Assembly (NCBI GenBank): GCA_949317995.1
Contig: OX439046.1
Coordinates: forward strand, 41,764,002-41,828,001
Direction: 5' to 3'
From: Acholoe squamosa
Taxonomy: Eukaryota; Annelida; Polychaeta; Phyllodocida; Polynoidae
Length of the DNA stretch: 64,000 nt
Shown here: positions 10,878 through 22,048 of the stretch, piece by piece
How the letters are laid out: the number at the start of each line of letters is the position of its first letter
How positions within the stretch are numbered: position 1 is the first letter of the stretch
The notes under the pieces: generated by a model
Database searches by the model: none
What the model was told of the DNA's origin: nothing
The model's input: only the letters and a program-made list of their open reading frames with translations
Position numbers and translations under genes: made by a program

Positions 10878-11575
10878 ATGTCCTCGAAGAGTTCTACGTT
10901 GAACCCCGGTGGGGAGTCCTCCTGGACCCGGCTGCTTCGGTGCCTCTCTGGGGAGTTGTGCCGAGCTGCCTGGCGAACAGGCCGGGCCTCCGCAACTGGG
11001 GCCCCCTCCTGTGTTGGGGCCTCTGTAGGCGGCTGTGGTGGTGCAGCACTACGGGGGCCTCCTCCTCCTCGGACAGCAGGAGGGGGTTCTTGGGGACATT
11101 GCCTGCCAGCGCCCATTCCTCCTTGTCCGAGATCACCTCAGGATCTTCAGCCGTCTCCTGATGTATAGAACAAGGAAAACATTCATGAATAACATTTACA
11201 CAATGCACCAATGCAGTGCTGATGAGTTACTCTTTAAGTACATAATTCTACTTTGATAACCAATTGCCAAAATAACACTTTTTATAATGATGCACCAATG
11301 CAGTGCTGATGAGTTACTCTTTACATATATAATTCTACTTAAATGACCAATTACCAAATGACACTTTTAATTCATACTTACTCCATAGCCCTCATAGGCC
11401 ACCGACCCAAAGGAAGGGGTGGGGGAGCGGGAAGTGAACAGCGCGACTGGCAAGCCGCGCCCACGCCCACGCGCTGGGCGACCTGCTGGTATCTGCTTCT
11501 TGGTGCTCTTGCAGTGGCAGGCATCTTGGTGGCGGGTATCTTGGCCACCTTGGCTGGGGGACCAGCAGGAGGTGC
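10878..11575 (-). pseudogene. Exons of an acidic/Pro-rich minus-strand gene
   Basis: On the minus strand an acceptor-like CTATACATCAG ends at about 11,161, followed by an exon reading ETAEDPEVISDKEEWALAGN, then a Pro/Arg-rich part ending GFNVELFEDI just before a GTGTAAGTA donor-like site near 10,875. A second Pro/Ala-rich block (PAKVAKIPATKMPATARAPR) lies at 11,575-11,400, and an 87-bp offset duplication (GCACCAATGCAGTGCTGATG) sits between. The exons fall in different frames, so decay is likely. By position these could be the 5' exons of the transposase gene at 8,152-10,392; gene A likewise has a long low-complexity N-terminal part. Function unknown. Confidence 0.4.
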
Positions 11576-11579
11576 TTGT

Positions 11580-12571
11580 CTAAGGAAAACTTAGATAAAG
11601 AGGTTCTCCAGACACAGGTCCGACATTTAACCATAACTTTAGAACAGACAGAGAAAGAAAGAGATTCCAAAATGGCAGATATAATTGCTGATAGCCTTTC
11701 TCACGTGTCAGAAGTAGTACACGAAGCTGTTGTGAGATATAAAGAGGCACACAGTTGTACGGATGGACTGAATGTCTCGATGAAGAAAGATTTAGATAAG
11801 AATCATGCATCTCTAGAGAAAATAACCACAGAAATGACTCAAATGCTATACCAGAATAGCATATCAGTAAATGGTAAATACTTTAAAATGTCTAATTTTA
11901 TCTTGTCACTTAACATTTTACTATATACATAGTACTAATATAAAATACAAAACAATTAGTCTTTATTTCCTTTCCTTTTAAGGATATGAATTTATTTTTT
12001 ATTTTTATTTTTTTCTAATATAAGTCTACTTGTCTTTCAGCCTTTTGCAGTTTACTTTCTGCTTTAAATGGAGTAGAGCAACAAGGAGGTTGTGAGCAGT
12101 TGGATAAAGAGGAAACCATTAATCCACCACCAAACGGTAAGTATTATATTTTTTTCCCCATATTTTCCTTTATTATGTTTGCACGTTAGACAATATAGAA
12201 TACCATTCTTTTATACCCCACATATACTACGTTTCCCCTATCTTTTACTAATTTTTTTTTAGTACATCAAATGGGGCGTTAATGCTTTTTATATTATATA
12301 ATAAATATTTATGGCCTTAACGAAAAAAAAATCTAATTTGTGACAATTCCACCTTTCTTACCTTTTGACCCTGTACTTTAATACCTAAAAAACAGTTCTG
12401 ATGTTGTCAGTTGTCGCTAGATTGCGGCAAAAAAAAACAAAGAAAACAAGTAGATTCCCAGGCCTTCCCTCACAAGTCCCTTCTAAATTTGGGCGTGGAG
12501 GTCGTGGAGTTAGAGGTGGAGGACGTGGAGGAGGAAATACGGGATGGTCTTCAGCTTTACCATGTCATTAA
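11580..12571 (+). CDS. Three-exon coiled-coil/RG-rich protein, 5'-truncated
   Basis: Exon a (11,580-11,873) encodes a charged helical stretch (TLEQTEKERDSKMADIIADS, later MKKDLDKNHASLEKITTEMT) and ends at a GTAAAT donor. Exon b (12,041-12,136) follows TTGTCTTTCAG and ends at GTAAGT. Exon c (12,411-12,571) follows ATGTTGTCAG, reads VVARLRQKKTKKTSRFPGLP then KFGRGGRGVRGGGRGGGN, and stops TAA. Both introns are phase 1 and the joined frame is open, which supports a real gene of at least 180 residues. The first in-frame ATG is at 11,671; the true start is probably lost at the junction with the minus-strand gene near 11,575. RG repeats suggest nucleic-acid binding. The gene is not recognised, but may belong to the Harbinger element downstream. 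Confidence 0.55.
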
Positions 12572-13565
12572 AAATAAGAAAAACTTCAACTTCTAATTTG
12601 TACATGTAAACTCCATATTATTTTGTGGTTTTGCGTAAGGGTTAAATAACATAAATAGATTCTGTTAGTGGATAAGTTTAATATTCACTTCATATCAAGG
12701 TAAAGTCATCATCATACACCAAAGATATATACGCATAATGATTTTGTTTGGATGGAAACTTGTTGCCTTAAAGCAGGTTTCTCTCTTCTTTTTTTTTGTG
12801 GATATAATATATAAGGTATCTCATTGTCCCTTTAGTTCTGCATACAATATGTGACATATCTATGATACTATTTATTTGGAAGAACCATATCTTGCTCGTA
12901 GATGATATAGTTTATTTTTGGAAGAAAAATAGATTTTTTTTCCTTGTTTCTAGCTATTTTTTAAAGACCATATTGTGTACTTTTTTTAGAGAAAAGTCTT
13001 ACGAGAAAGGTTTAAAGGCCCTATAATCGTGGTAGTTATATATAGAGAAGGAAATTATCCGACCTTAGTAGTAGTATTAATACCAAGCTATAAGATAATC
13101 TATCGCTAATAAGTGGGACCAAGTTATACCAAATTGTATTCTACTCCTATATTCATCTGTGTTCAAATAAAAAAGATTTTCAGTTCTTATCCCTTATTCG
13201 AATTTCTTCACTTATGCCATTGGGAAAATATAGTTATAAAATACCTTTTTACAGTGTAAATATAACTAGAGATATTATACAATTTATATTCTTTTTTATA
13301 TAATAAAAGAAGGAATAAAAGCGAACCAATTTAAACCAATGAGTAACGTGCGAAAAGAAAGAATCCTTAGCGAAAGTGTTGCCCCCTATGCGTTAACGTA
13401 TGTACTACTCAACAATATTTTGGGCATTAACGCAACTCCCCCTAGTGGTAGGGACTGAAAGACGATTTCTCGCGTTAGTATGACGTAAAAGGCAGACATT
13501 TTGAAATTGGAACTAGATGTCATAAGGAGAAGAGATTTATATTATCCTTCTTCATCCTTTTCATC
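12572..13565. other. No gene seen
   Basis: Very AT-rich intergenic stretch with no supported exon. It separates the coiled-coil gene from the Harbinger Myb-like gene and may hold the promoter of the latter. Confidence 0.6.
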
Positions 13566-14460
13566 ATGAATGTGAGTACACGGTTAAGGGCATGCTTTTT
13601 AACTAGAATGTATAAGGTCTCTTTACAAAGTTTATATAGTCTATACCTACTTATTTACTCTTATTTGGATTTTTTTTCCCTGCAGCCTTCTAAAATAGGA
13701 AAGAGAGCCTCTACTAGCCAAGCTAAAGGTCCTGCCCGAAAGAAGACTAAACTCAAGCAGGCCAAAGCAGCTCAGAGACAAGTGCAGGTAGGTCCTAATA
13801 CTATACCGGAGAACATAGATATGCAAGAGTCCTCTGCAGGTAAAGAAGATCAACTAGACCAAGAGATGGCCCGACAGCCCAGTTGGAGTTATGCTGAAAG
13901 GAATGCACTGATGTTAGCTTCAAATGCCCGAAGGTCTATTTTACGGGACTCTTTCAAAATTGCTTCCATAGGTAAACGTATGAAGGACAAGGCTTGGGAG
14001 CCGGTGGCTGGTGAGTAGTTTTATATATGGCCTATATTTTTCCCCTGTACCTGCCAAAATTTTTTATTGCTATATACTTGATTTTTCCGTATTTTGAATA
14101 GTTTCTTCGTTAACACCTCCTCCTGATATATTTTTATGTAGGGTATAGATCATATCAAGCTCTGTTGGAAAAGAATAATTTATTTTTCCTTATTATTGCA
14201 TGTATATTGTTTTATATTTTGTCCAAATTTTTATTCTCTTTCCTTCTTATCCCTTTTTATAGAGTATGTTAATAAGTCCTCTCAATCTCCCGAAATACGA
14301 CGGCGCAAAGTGGGTAAATTCTGTTCCGAGGTAAAAGCCAAGCACACTCCCCTAATATACACCCAACGACAGACAGGAGGAGGAAGGATATCAGCTAATA
14401 TGATTCTGGGTCCGGATGAGTGTATGGCACTGGACTATCTAGGAAGAGAAGTAGTCATAG
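13566..14460 (+). CDS. Harbinger-type Myb/SANT-like DNA-binding protein
   Basis: Exon 1 is just ATGAAT (13,566-13,571) before a GTGAGT donor. Exon 2 (13,686-14,010) follows TTTCCCTGCAG and encodes a basic tract (KKTKLKQAKAAQRQ) and then PSWSYAERNALMLASNARRS, the first helix region of a Myb/SANT-like domain. Exon 3 (14,263-14,460) follows CTTTTTATAG and gives EYVNKSSQSPEIRRRKVGKF and YTQRQTGGGR, the usual continuation in PIF/Harbinger accessory proteins, ending at a GTAAGT donor. Intron phases are 0 and 1 and the spliced frame is open. A downstream exon is not found. In this superfamily the Myb-like protein assists nuclear import and DNA binding of the transposase, which is encoded on the opposite strand just downstream. 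Confidence 0.65.
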
Positions 14461-15032
14461 GTAAGTATTCAAATAATTAAAAGTAATATATTTTTAATCC
14501 ATTCTATCCAAGTGCAAATGTTAAATCATTGAAATGTTCTTTTCCCTTCAAACACGAGGAATAAAAGTCTAAAAAAGTAATCACATACAGTAGAACTAAT
14601 TTTTCCCCTTATTTTTATCCAATGTTTATTGCATTTCACCCCCTAATACAGAATGTACATTATTTATTCTACTATGACTTTCTCAAATCTGGCCATAGCG
14701 AAATTTTAATTTTATTATGCGTATTTAATTATAGTAAGAATAGAAAGAAACCTTAAAGTGTCCACATATTATAGCTTCAACAACATTTTTTATTTCAAAC
14801 TATTTTTCATAATCTCATAACAGAGGAGACATAACAAGATACAATAACATGGATAAAACTGTGTAAATTACCAAATTTTTACCATTGAACTTTACTTGTA
14901 TCTAGTAAAAGTTAGAGGTGGTATATAACCCTATAAGGGGGTGTAAGCCTTTTACATATCCCACCTCTACTTTTAGATTCTAACTATTTTACTATTTTAA
15001 CTGTTGTTTAAACAATTATCCTTCCTTTCTTC
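14461..15032. other. No gene seen
   Basis: AT-rich spacer between the convergent Harbinger genes. A palindromic segment (AAAGTTAGAGGTGG near 14,908 and its complement near 14,960) brackets ATATAACCCTATAAGGGG. The last exon of the Myb-like gene could lie here but is not evident. Confidence 0.5.
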
Positions 15033-15795
15033 TCAACCAAATCTGTCATGGATGAAGTTATCTCGGTCAAGAAAGTTAATGTCTTGAGCCCGGGGGGGGG
15101 GTAAGTTTGGTTCAGGGCCTGGATCTCTATGATGGGGTCGGAACTGGTCATAATCCTCGTCCTCCAAGAGAGGAACCCCATATGTAAGAGCAACGTTCTG
15201 TAGACAGCAGCATGCTACTATGTTGGGCCACAAACTTCTTGGGTGTGATACAGGTACCCTCCATGGTGATCTAGAGTTCTTAAGAAAAAGTTTTTTATTA
15301 TAATCTCAGTTGACTTCATTATCAGGTAATAATATAGGAAACTCATACTTCTTTTTAATTTAGCTTTAGCACTGTAAAATTTAGTCATACCTTTAAGGAA
15401 GAGGAAATAAATTCTTTTTTTATATTCTCTATTGTAAAAAACCAAATAGTTTTTTCCCCATTTTTTTTCCTTATTAATGAAATATTTTTTTACAAAGTTC
15501 TATACCTACATCTCTGCTTTAATCCTCCAAAAGACCTCTCAACAGTAGACTGTGCTCTCCTGTGCCAACGATTGTATTCAATTTCCTCATCATTAGCAGG
15601 ATTTCTCACAGCAGTAAATAAATTCCTTCTCTTCCCATACCTTAAAAATAATATTAAATAAACATTTTAGTTCTTCTTACAGTAATAGATGTCATTGGAA
15701 CTTATACGTCATACAATTTTTCCTTACCCTCCATCTCCTAACAGGAAGAATGGATCCAAGTTTCCCTGCTCGGCCTCATTGTTAATAAGGCTGTG
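15033..15795 (-). pseudogene. PIF/Harbinger transposase, N-terminally truncated
   Basis: Minus-strand exon 1 (15,795-15,728) reads LINNEAEQGNLDPFFLLGDG and ends at GTAAGG. Exon 2 (15,640-15,506) follows TTTTTAAG and gives YNRWHRRAQSTVERSFGGLK, the signature region containing the last catalytic Glu, before a GTATAG donor. Exon 3, ending at a TGA at 15,033-15,035, gives PNIVACCCLQNVALTYGVPL and a Pro/Asp-rich tail. This is the C-terminal half of a DDE transposase like HARBI1. The N-terminal half, with the first catalytic Asp, is missing, cut at the junction with gypsy pol near 15,800. The truncated gene cannot transpose on its own. Confidence 0.75.
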
Positions 15796-15809
15796 GGCAT
15801 ACGCATGAG

Positions 15810-17275
15810 CATCACCAGTTGAACCAGCCCAACTTCCAACATCGAGTGGGTTCGAAGCATGTCAATACGGACGCCCTATCCCAAAGGCATATTAGAAAAT
15901 GCCAAAAGATTGATTGTGATGATTGTGGAGCCCACAATGCGGTAGTCGCTGCAGTTTGAAATGGACAGTTCGAACCCCTATCGTATGCCTGTTGTGGAAT
16001 GGCCAACAGAGACCATCCAACAGTTCCAACTAGCCAACCCCTCAATCAAGAGAGTGATTTCGTTCTTGAACACCAAGGCTAAGCCTGAACGGCCTGCATT
16101 ATCCCTCAAAGACAGAGAAACTCCTAAATTTCTAGCCCAATGGATTGAGCTAGAAGTTCGAGACGGGATACTGTGTCGATGGAAAACCTGCCCTACTAAG
16201 GATAAGGTTCTACAGATAGTGATACCTATGTCGCTAAGATGAGATATTATGTTCTATTGTCATGGACATAAGACCAGTGGACACTTTGGGAAGAAGAGAC
16301 CCTAGAACGCCTTGCTCGTAGGTATTACTGGCCAGGCATGCACAATGACATCACAAGATGGGTAATGACCTGCCCCGAATGTGGTAAGAACAAACCTAGC
16401 CCTGGAATGGGAAAAATACCCCTGATGCAGGAGCTTTTTGGTGTCCGATTTGCTCGAGTAGCAATTGATATCATCAGCAGAATCGAACCTACTTCACGTG
16501 GGAATACTTGTATGATGGTAGTGACCGACTACTACACCAAGTACACTCGAGTATACCCTTTACCCGACCACAAAGCGGCCACTTGTGCAAGTGCCTTTGT
16601 GAGAGGATGGGTTCTACACTTAGGGGCACCTTTAATGATGCACCAAGGAAGAGAATTCGAGTCTAACTTGTGGCAAGAAATGTGCCATTTTCTAGCCATC
16701 TGCAAAACTCAAACTAATCCATATAGACCCCAGTCTGATGGACAGGTAGAGAGATTCAATCAAACATTGATCCAAGTCCTAAAACCCTTGGTAAATTCTT
16801 GCCAGGACGATTGGGACGAACAATGTGATTTCGTAGTGCATGCTCATAATAGCACCGTACATTCTGCAACAAACTGCTCTCCAAACTGTTTGGGGAGGAT
16901 ATCATAATGCCCGCAGATCTAGTATATGGAGTTAAAGGGGTAAGCCCAGAAGCCCCATGTACCGTGATGTTTGTGGAATCTCTTAGAGATCAGTTTAAGG
17001 GAGCAAATGAAATAGTTCAAAATGAGCTACTAAGAATGCATATTGGCAGAAAGTTGGATATGATACTAACCTGAAGATGCACCAATTTAGTGTTGGCGAT
17101 CGAGTATTCAGGATACACTAACCTTTAAGGTGTAAGAAATTAATTTTGAGCTGGGACGGCCCACATGTGGTAACCCGCATCATATCTAAAAGTACAGTGA
17201 TGCTTATGAGCTTGACAACTGGCCGAATAAATAAGTCTATTGTATGCAGACTGAGAAGATGGAGATGCCGCTAAC
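15810..17275 (+). pseudogene. Gypsy element 1 pol remnant (RNase H end and integrase)
   Basis: The block starts in the last RNase H region (GSKHVNTDALSQ; element 2 has GVKHLNADALSR) and runs through the zinc-binding H2C2 region (HGHKTSGHFG; CPECGKNKPSPGMGK) into the integrase core. Catalytic Asp1 (AIDIISR) and Glu (QVERFNQ) are present, but the second-Asp site reads LMMHQGREFE where element 2 has LMLHSDQGREFE, so Ser-Asp is deleted. A TGA near 16,240, a frameshift near 16,300 and another near 16,890 break the frame. The GPY/F-like end (SWDGPHVVTRI) is at about 17,150. Protease and RT are missing upstream. Confidence 0.85.
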
Positions 17276-17683
17276 TTCGATTGTGAGAAAATTTCAAGAA
17301 AAATGACTGAAGAAAAAGACAAGATCTTAATGAAGACCAATGAGTTGGCAAGAAAACTGAAGGAGGACCGCTCGAGACGGAAAAGGGGCCTTCTCAAGAT
17401 TTTCAGTTGAAAAACAAAAATAGAAAGGTGATGCGCAGAACCGTCTTACAGGGGTAAGACGTGCCGCTGTTTTCTCCCAAGTTCCCATATCAAAGAAGTC
17501 CAGATACCACCGAATAACTTGCACCCCCTTAGTCTTTGCAGGAAGGAGGGCAAACCCTGAACCGTCTGAGCCCGAAATATGACTCAGTCGGAGGTGGTGG
17601 CGACCGTAACGGCCAATCCTGATGGGCACCCGACCCCACTTCGAGCCCAGGACTAGGCACCTTGAAGTCCAGCAGTTGAGCTG
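17276..17683 (+). other. Spacer between pol and ORF3, element 1
   Basis: No gene supported. It corresponds in position to the 490-bp spacer at 33,108-33,598 of element 2. Confidence 0.5.
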
Positions 17684-20120
17684 ATGGACACCACTGAAAT
17701 GGAGCCGTCTCTCCCTGAGTCGACTCCAGATATCTTGAGCATCCCCATGGGTGCAGAATTAATCGCTCCAGCGACACCCTGATTGAAGGTGTCTGAAGGA
17801 ACCACCCCTTCAGTCATCATCGAAGTCCCAGTGACTCTGCCTGATCGACCTCCAGCCGTCAGATACGTGAATGTGACCAAAGGATTCATCCGGACGGCCA
17901 CAGGTAAAAACCGATATTGTCCCCCGAAGTATCTGGGACTCAAGGGCGAGCCACCACAGCTGATCCCCTACGACCCGCACACTAGAATCTATAGAGGATG
18001 CACCGAGTTGGGGGTTTCTGATGTTACCGACATCTGGTTCGAAAACTACTTCGGACTAGCTGAAGCCATGTGCATCAGCGATGGCCTAGTGGCCGTCGCT
18101 GATGCCATCTGTGAGGACGACTGAATTAGGTCACAGGTTGTTTACCCACTGCTATACGGCCTAGTGGTGTTTGAGGAGTGCTTGCCAAGCATCCACTCAC
18201 CCGAAGTCCTGTCACCACAAGGAGATAAAAAGGAACGCACTTATGCGTTCATTTCAGATTCCCAGAAAAATTCTCTGATGATAGATGAAAAAGATGCCTT
18301 ACTGGCAGACCCCGAGCTCAAAAAGGAGGAGCAACGAATGATGAAGGAAACAGCTCATGATGGGGAAGAAGCCAGTAGAATCCCCGACGCTGCCTCGAGC
18401 ATGGAAGGTGGAGCCTGTTACTCCACCAAAGTGACCACTGCCCACACTTCCAAGGAGATGAGCCTCGAAGAGCTTAATCCTTGACAGGAGGAGATCGACA
18501 AGGAACGTAAAAAGCTCATGAAGCGGAAAACAAAAATAAGAAAGGAGGTCGAAAAGGCTGTGAAAGAATCCAAGGATAAGCCCGAGACTAAAACCAAATC
18601 AAGCCGCCGGAAAAAGAAGGTGGTAGAGGAGAAGGCAGAGGACAGTGACAACTCCAATGCCTCAGCTTCATCTCTAAGCTCGCGGAGTCGAACTCGAGGC
18701 AGTAAGACTACCAAGAGAGATGATTCCTTCATCTCCAGGTAGATCCACCCGATCAAGAACTACTCGAATGGTCATTCCTGTACCCCCTGAGCCTGTCAGT
18801 AGCACTGCAGTCGAGGAGGAGGAGCTTCAGGAAGAATCCAAAGACGGAAATGAAGATCAAGACCAGCAGCTCGCAGAGATGAGCCGGCAACTGCTGGAAA
18901 ATATCTACTCTTTGGAGGAACCCCTGAAAGATGCTCCTGATGAATCCAGTCTGAATAAATGGGTTAACACCCGGACTGGATTCCCCAACTTCATCCAAAA
19001 ATGCTTCATGGACTGCCAGCGCTACACTGACAGTTACTCGATTCCTCCCACCACCAACCGTGATGGTGAGAGTGATGACGAGGAATGGATGAAAATCCTC
19101 AGAAAAGATGCTGGCCTAGCGAAATTTTATCCCGTGTGGGTGGCTTCCCTGGGCAACATGGTAAAGACACCTAAGTCTTACTATGGCTTCGAGCTGCAGT
19201 ATACCGCTTTGAACTGGACTCCAACCAACCCAACCTGCCCCTTTGAGATTTGCGTCAACAAATCAGAAAAAGACAGAGTCTGGCCTGGCAAGGACTCCTT
19301 TTTCCGACACCAACCATTACCCTAGGCTGGAAGGGGGCGTGGCATCACCATCGACGAGAGAGGGCCTGTAGTGGGATCGTCCCGACGACCCGGCACCGAT
19401 AGCCCATCCCCGAGTGCCACTGCCACTTCAAGCTCTGCCTACGAGAGTGGTTCTGATTCTCACACGACTCCCCAGACAGCACCTCCAGTCAGGAATATGA
19501 GAACCACCAACATGCTACACTTGGTGAAATCAAACCTCGAACTGGAGGATCCTGATGATTACGTCAAACAGCGAACACAGGAGTCCTGTGGCATCCAGGC
19601 TGATGTCTTTAAGACATGGCAAGACCGACATATCAGTCAGGCTACCGGATACCTTCGTGGTGTGACCGAAGGTGTTTTTGAATGCCTGCATGAAATTCAG
19701 AGGCGGGAAATAGCCCGAATCTCCCAAGACATGCAGGAACAAGCGAGAGATCAACTTCGAGCCCCGCCCCAGTGTGAAAACGAGGCGAAAGCCATGAAAC
19801 TGAAGTATGAGACTGAACTTCAGGAGCTACGGAGGTAGTACAACCACCAGGATGTCTGATTCATGGCAGCATTTAGCTGTTTCATGAAGGATTGGGATGG
19901 CACTCCGGAAAGTGCATTCGAGAAGCTCCAGAGTAAACTCCAGGAGGCTAGACAGCTTAAGGCAGACATAGAATCCTTTGGATTCATGAGTGTGTCCACC
20001 CCAAAGCACTCTACCACTGAGCCTGGAGACCCAGCAGGACCTCAAAGGGAAACCGAAGCTGCGACTGCTTACCCGACTACTGCCACAACTAGTTCATCCC
20101 AAACCCAAACCCCGAAATAG
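17684..20120 (+). pseudogene. ORF3 of gypsy element 1 (zinc-finger/coiled-coil protein)
   Basis: Starts at an ATG (MDTTEMEPSLPESTP). The frame runs to about 18,742 with TGAs near 17,780, 18,122 and 18,482, then shifts by one frame and runs to 20,120 with two further breaks (19,323 and 19,836). It shares with ORF3 of element 2: W.N..GF with CF.DC, ESDDEEWM, CPFEIC followed by FFRHQ (zinc-finger start; the rest is lost), a helical stretch (VFKTWQDRHISQATGYLRG), and near the C-terminus KDWDGTPESAFEKL. The central part is strongly basic (KSSRRKKKVVEEK). There is no signal peptide or membrane segment, so it is not an envelope gene. Function unknown. Confidence 0.75.
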
Positions 20121-20950
20121 TCACTGCGGCTGCTATTCCAAATTCAGCCCCAGTAGTCCACACAGCGACGCCGCTTGCCACAGCTAAGTCCTTCGATGGC
20201 CCGATTGGATCTGCAGACAAGCAGCTAAAACCCTGAAGACACCCCGAAGTATATTAGCATTGTACAGCAGACCCACTACACTGGTGGGCTGCTATAGATC
20301 ATTATACTGTATATTATTCTTAACCACTATTACCTACCTGATGTATAATAGTTACTCTATAGACATATTGAACTTAATATAGTCTACTAAGTTTGATCTC
20401 ATAAAATATTTTTCTATTTATTACTACAAAAATGTTAATTGGTGCTACAAACCTACGAGATCTGTAACTCGAATTATATTTTTTCTTTAAAAGTACATCT
20501 CAGGTACCAACCTAATGTGTTCACTAAATAGTTCAGGTTAATAGTGGTAGATATAAATGTAAAAACCCATAGTTACTGTAAACTGTGTTAAAAAAAATAA
20601 CATATAGGGTTCATATGTGAACTATTAAAAATTTTCTTTTCGGGTTATGTACAAACATATACTATTATAAATAACTACCATCTTGGTATGTTATCAATCA
20701 TACACGTTAATATTCTAACTTGTTCTTTCAAACTTGTTTCAATCCCTTTCTAATCATGTTCATAGTGTATTGTTATGGTTAATTTACCTCAATAATTTTA
20801 TGTGGTGGACTCATACTATTAAGACGTCACACAAATAACATATCACATTCTAACTCTTGTTTACTACTTCGAGCCCTTAGTGTAGAATAAATCGTTCTAC
20901 TACTTTAATATGTTTTTTGTACACCCCTTTCCTTATTCTGGTGGGGGTAG
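20121..20950 (+). other. 3' untranslated region and purine tract of element 1
   Basis: AT-rich non-coding sequence after ORF3. The first 150 bp also occur inverted at 7,850-7,990. The last bases, GGTGGGGGTAG (20,940-20,950), form the polypurine tract directly before the 3' LTR. Confidence 0.7.
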
Positions 20951-21307
20951 TGTAGGGGCTCGTAGATCGTGATATAGTGTGAGCGTCTTCCTCGAGAGGG
21001 AGTTTCGAGCAGTGCGCCCATCACCGGTAGTCACTAGAGGTCCTCACGACCCCTGGTCGCTGCGGGGTGGTGGCAGCACTGTTCGCCTCGCTCCAGCTCC
21101 TACCTGGGGCCGGGGAAGGCGTTAGTCTGGCTCTGCCTGCCAACAGAGTCGGACCACTTCCCACCGAGCTTAATATCAGCTAAAGCAACCTACTTCGAGG
21201 TAGATGTAAAACATACACCGAAATAAATACATGCCGGTTGCACAAACCCGAGATACTTTGTCTGGTTTTACTTCAAGCCATTTGAGTCATACATTCGAAC
21301 CACTACA
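20951..21307 (+). repeat. 3' LTR of gypsy element 1
   Basis: Begins TGTAGGGGCTCG right after a purine tract and ends CGAACCACTACA; 357 bp like its partner. Followed by TATATATATAT. Confidence 0.9.
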
Positions 21308-21316
21308 TATATATAT

Positions 21317-21538
21317 CCCAGCAAATTGTCGTCATCTGTTGCCATGATTGGTCATCAATGGTGACTCCTTTTTGAGTGATAACTCATTCCATCATCTTTC
21401 GCCACTGTGTGTTAGACTCATGTGGCATAGCAATTGCTATTCCTGGTGATCTTGTGCTATAACGACGTCATGTTTCATCTAGCGACATGTGTGAGCCACT
21501 TCACACAGGTTGACGAGGACTCATGACAATTTGCTGGG
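21317..21538. repeat. 222-bp MITE-like element
   Basis: Starts CCCAGCAAATTGTC and ends with the exact inverse, GACAATTTGCTGGG: 14-bp perfect terminal inverted repeats, flanked by AT tracts on both sides. No coding capacity. The CCCAGC ends resemble those of the 99-bp element at 5,181, so the two may belong to related families. Confidence 0.7.
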
Positions 21539-21584
<46 letters not shown>

Positions 21585-21921
21585 GACTACTATATGTACA
21601 AAGGAACGGAGTAGATATAGGGGTATATTTCCCCACTAGATGGACCTCCCCACCACCTGGGTCAGGTGGTACTGTGCTGCCACACCAGATGGCACTGCAC
21701 TGAGACTGAACAAAGGAACTGAGTCATGGACTCCATGGACATTTGGTCACAAATATATATATATATGTATATATATATATTTGTACGGTCTTAAAACACC
21801 CCCATTTAGGCACAAAAAAAATTGTTTTTTGAAGATTTTTTTAAGTCAGAATCATAGTAAAAAACATAAATGTATGGGTATATTTGGTATGTAATTAAAG
21901 GTACCAATGTCAGGAGAGTAA
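21539..21921. other. Microsatellites, no gene
   Basis: AT dinucleotide tracts at 21,539-21,584 and about 21,754-21,782 with unique sequence between them. The last four bases, GTAA (21,918-21,921), are the left copy of the target duplication of the large TIR element. Confidence 0.7.
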
Positions 21922-22048
21922 GGCTCGTTCTCACCAACGTGATGCAATTTTTTCGGGGAGGTTTCTGACCGAGGTTTCTGACCGAGGTTTCTGACCGAGG
22001 TTTCTGACTGAGGTTTCTGACCGAGGTTTCTGACCGAGGTTTCTGCCC
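21922..22048 (+). repeat. Left TIR of the large element
   Basis: A 36-bp tip followed by seven contiguous units of GAGGTTTCTGACC starting at 21,958, 21,971, 21,984, 21,997, 22,010, 22,023 and 22,036. The last unit has CCC in place of ACC. Confidence 0.95.

Larger units (their letters stand above)
6357..21307 (+). mobile_element. Gypsy element 1, truncated and filled with other elements
   Basis: Two 357-bp LTRs of the same family (6,357-6,713 and 20,951-21,307) lie in direct orientation and are flanked by AT tracts on both outer sides. A primer-binding site follows the left LTR and a purine-rich tract precedes the right LTR. Inside, gag, protease and reverse transcriptase are missing; only the RNase H end, integrase and ORF3 survive (15,810-20,120). 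The space 6,730-15,800 holds an inverted scrap of gypsy 3' sequence, a decayed transposase gene, a coiled-coil gene and a Harbinger element. Whether the two LTRs were one insertion or a recombined pair cannot be proved here. Confidence 0.65.

Noticed and set aside
15060..15110. Run of nine to ten Cs as a regulatory element
   Set aside because: Lies in a proline-coding stretch of the Harbinger transposase C-terminus; simple slippage is enough to explain it.
21958..22048. CRISPR-like short repeat array
   Set aside because: Contiguous 13-bp units without spacers, at the end of a eukaryotic TIR element, with an inverted twin at the other end.
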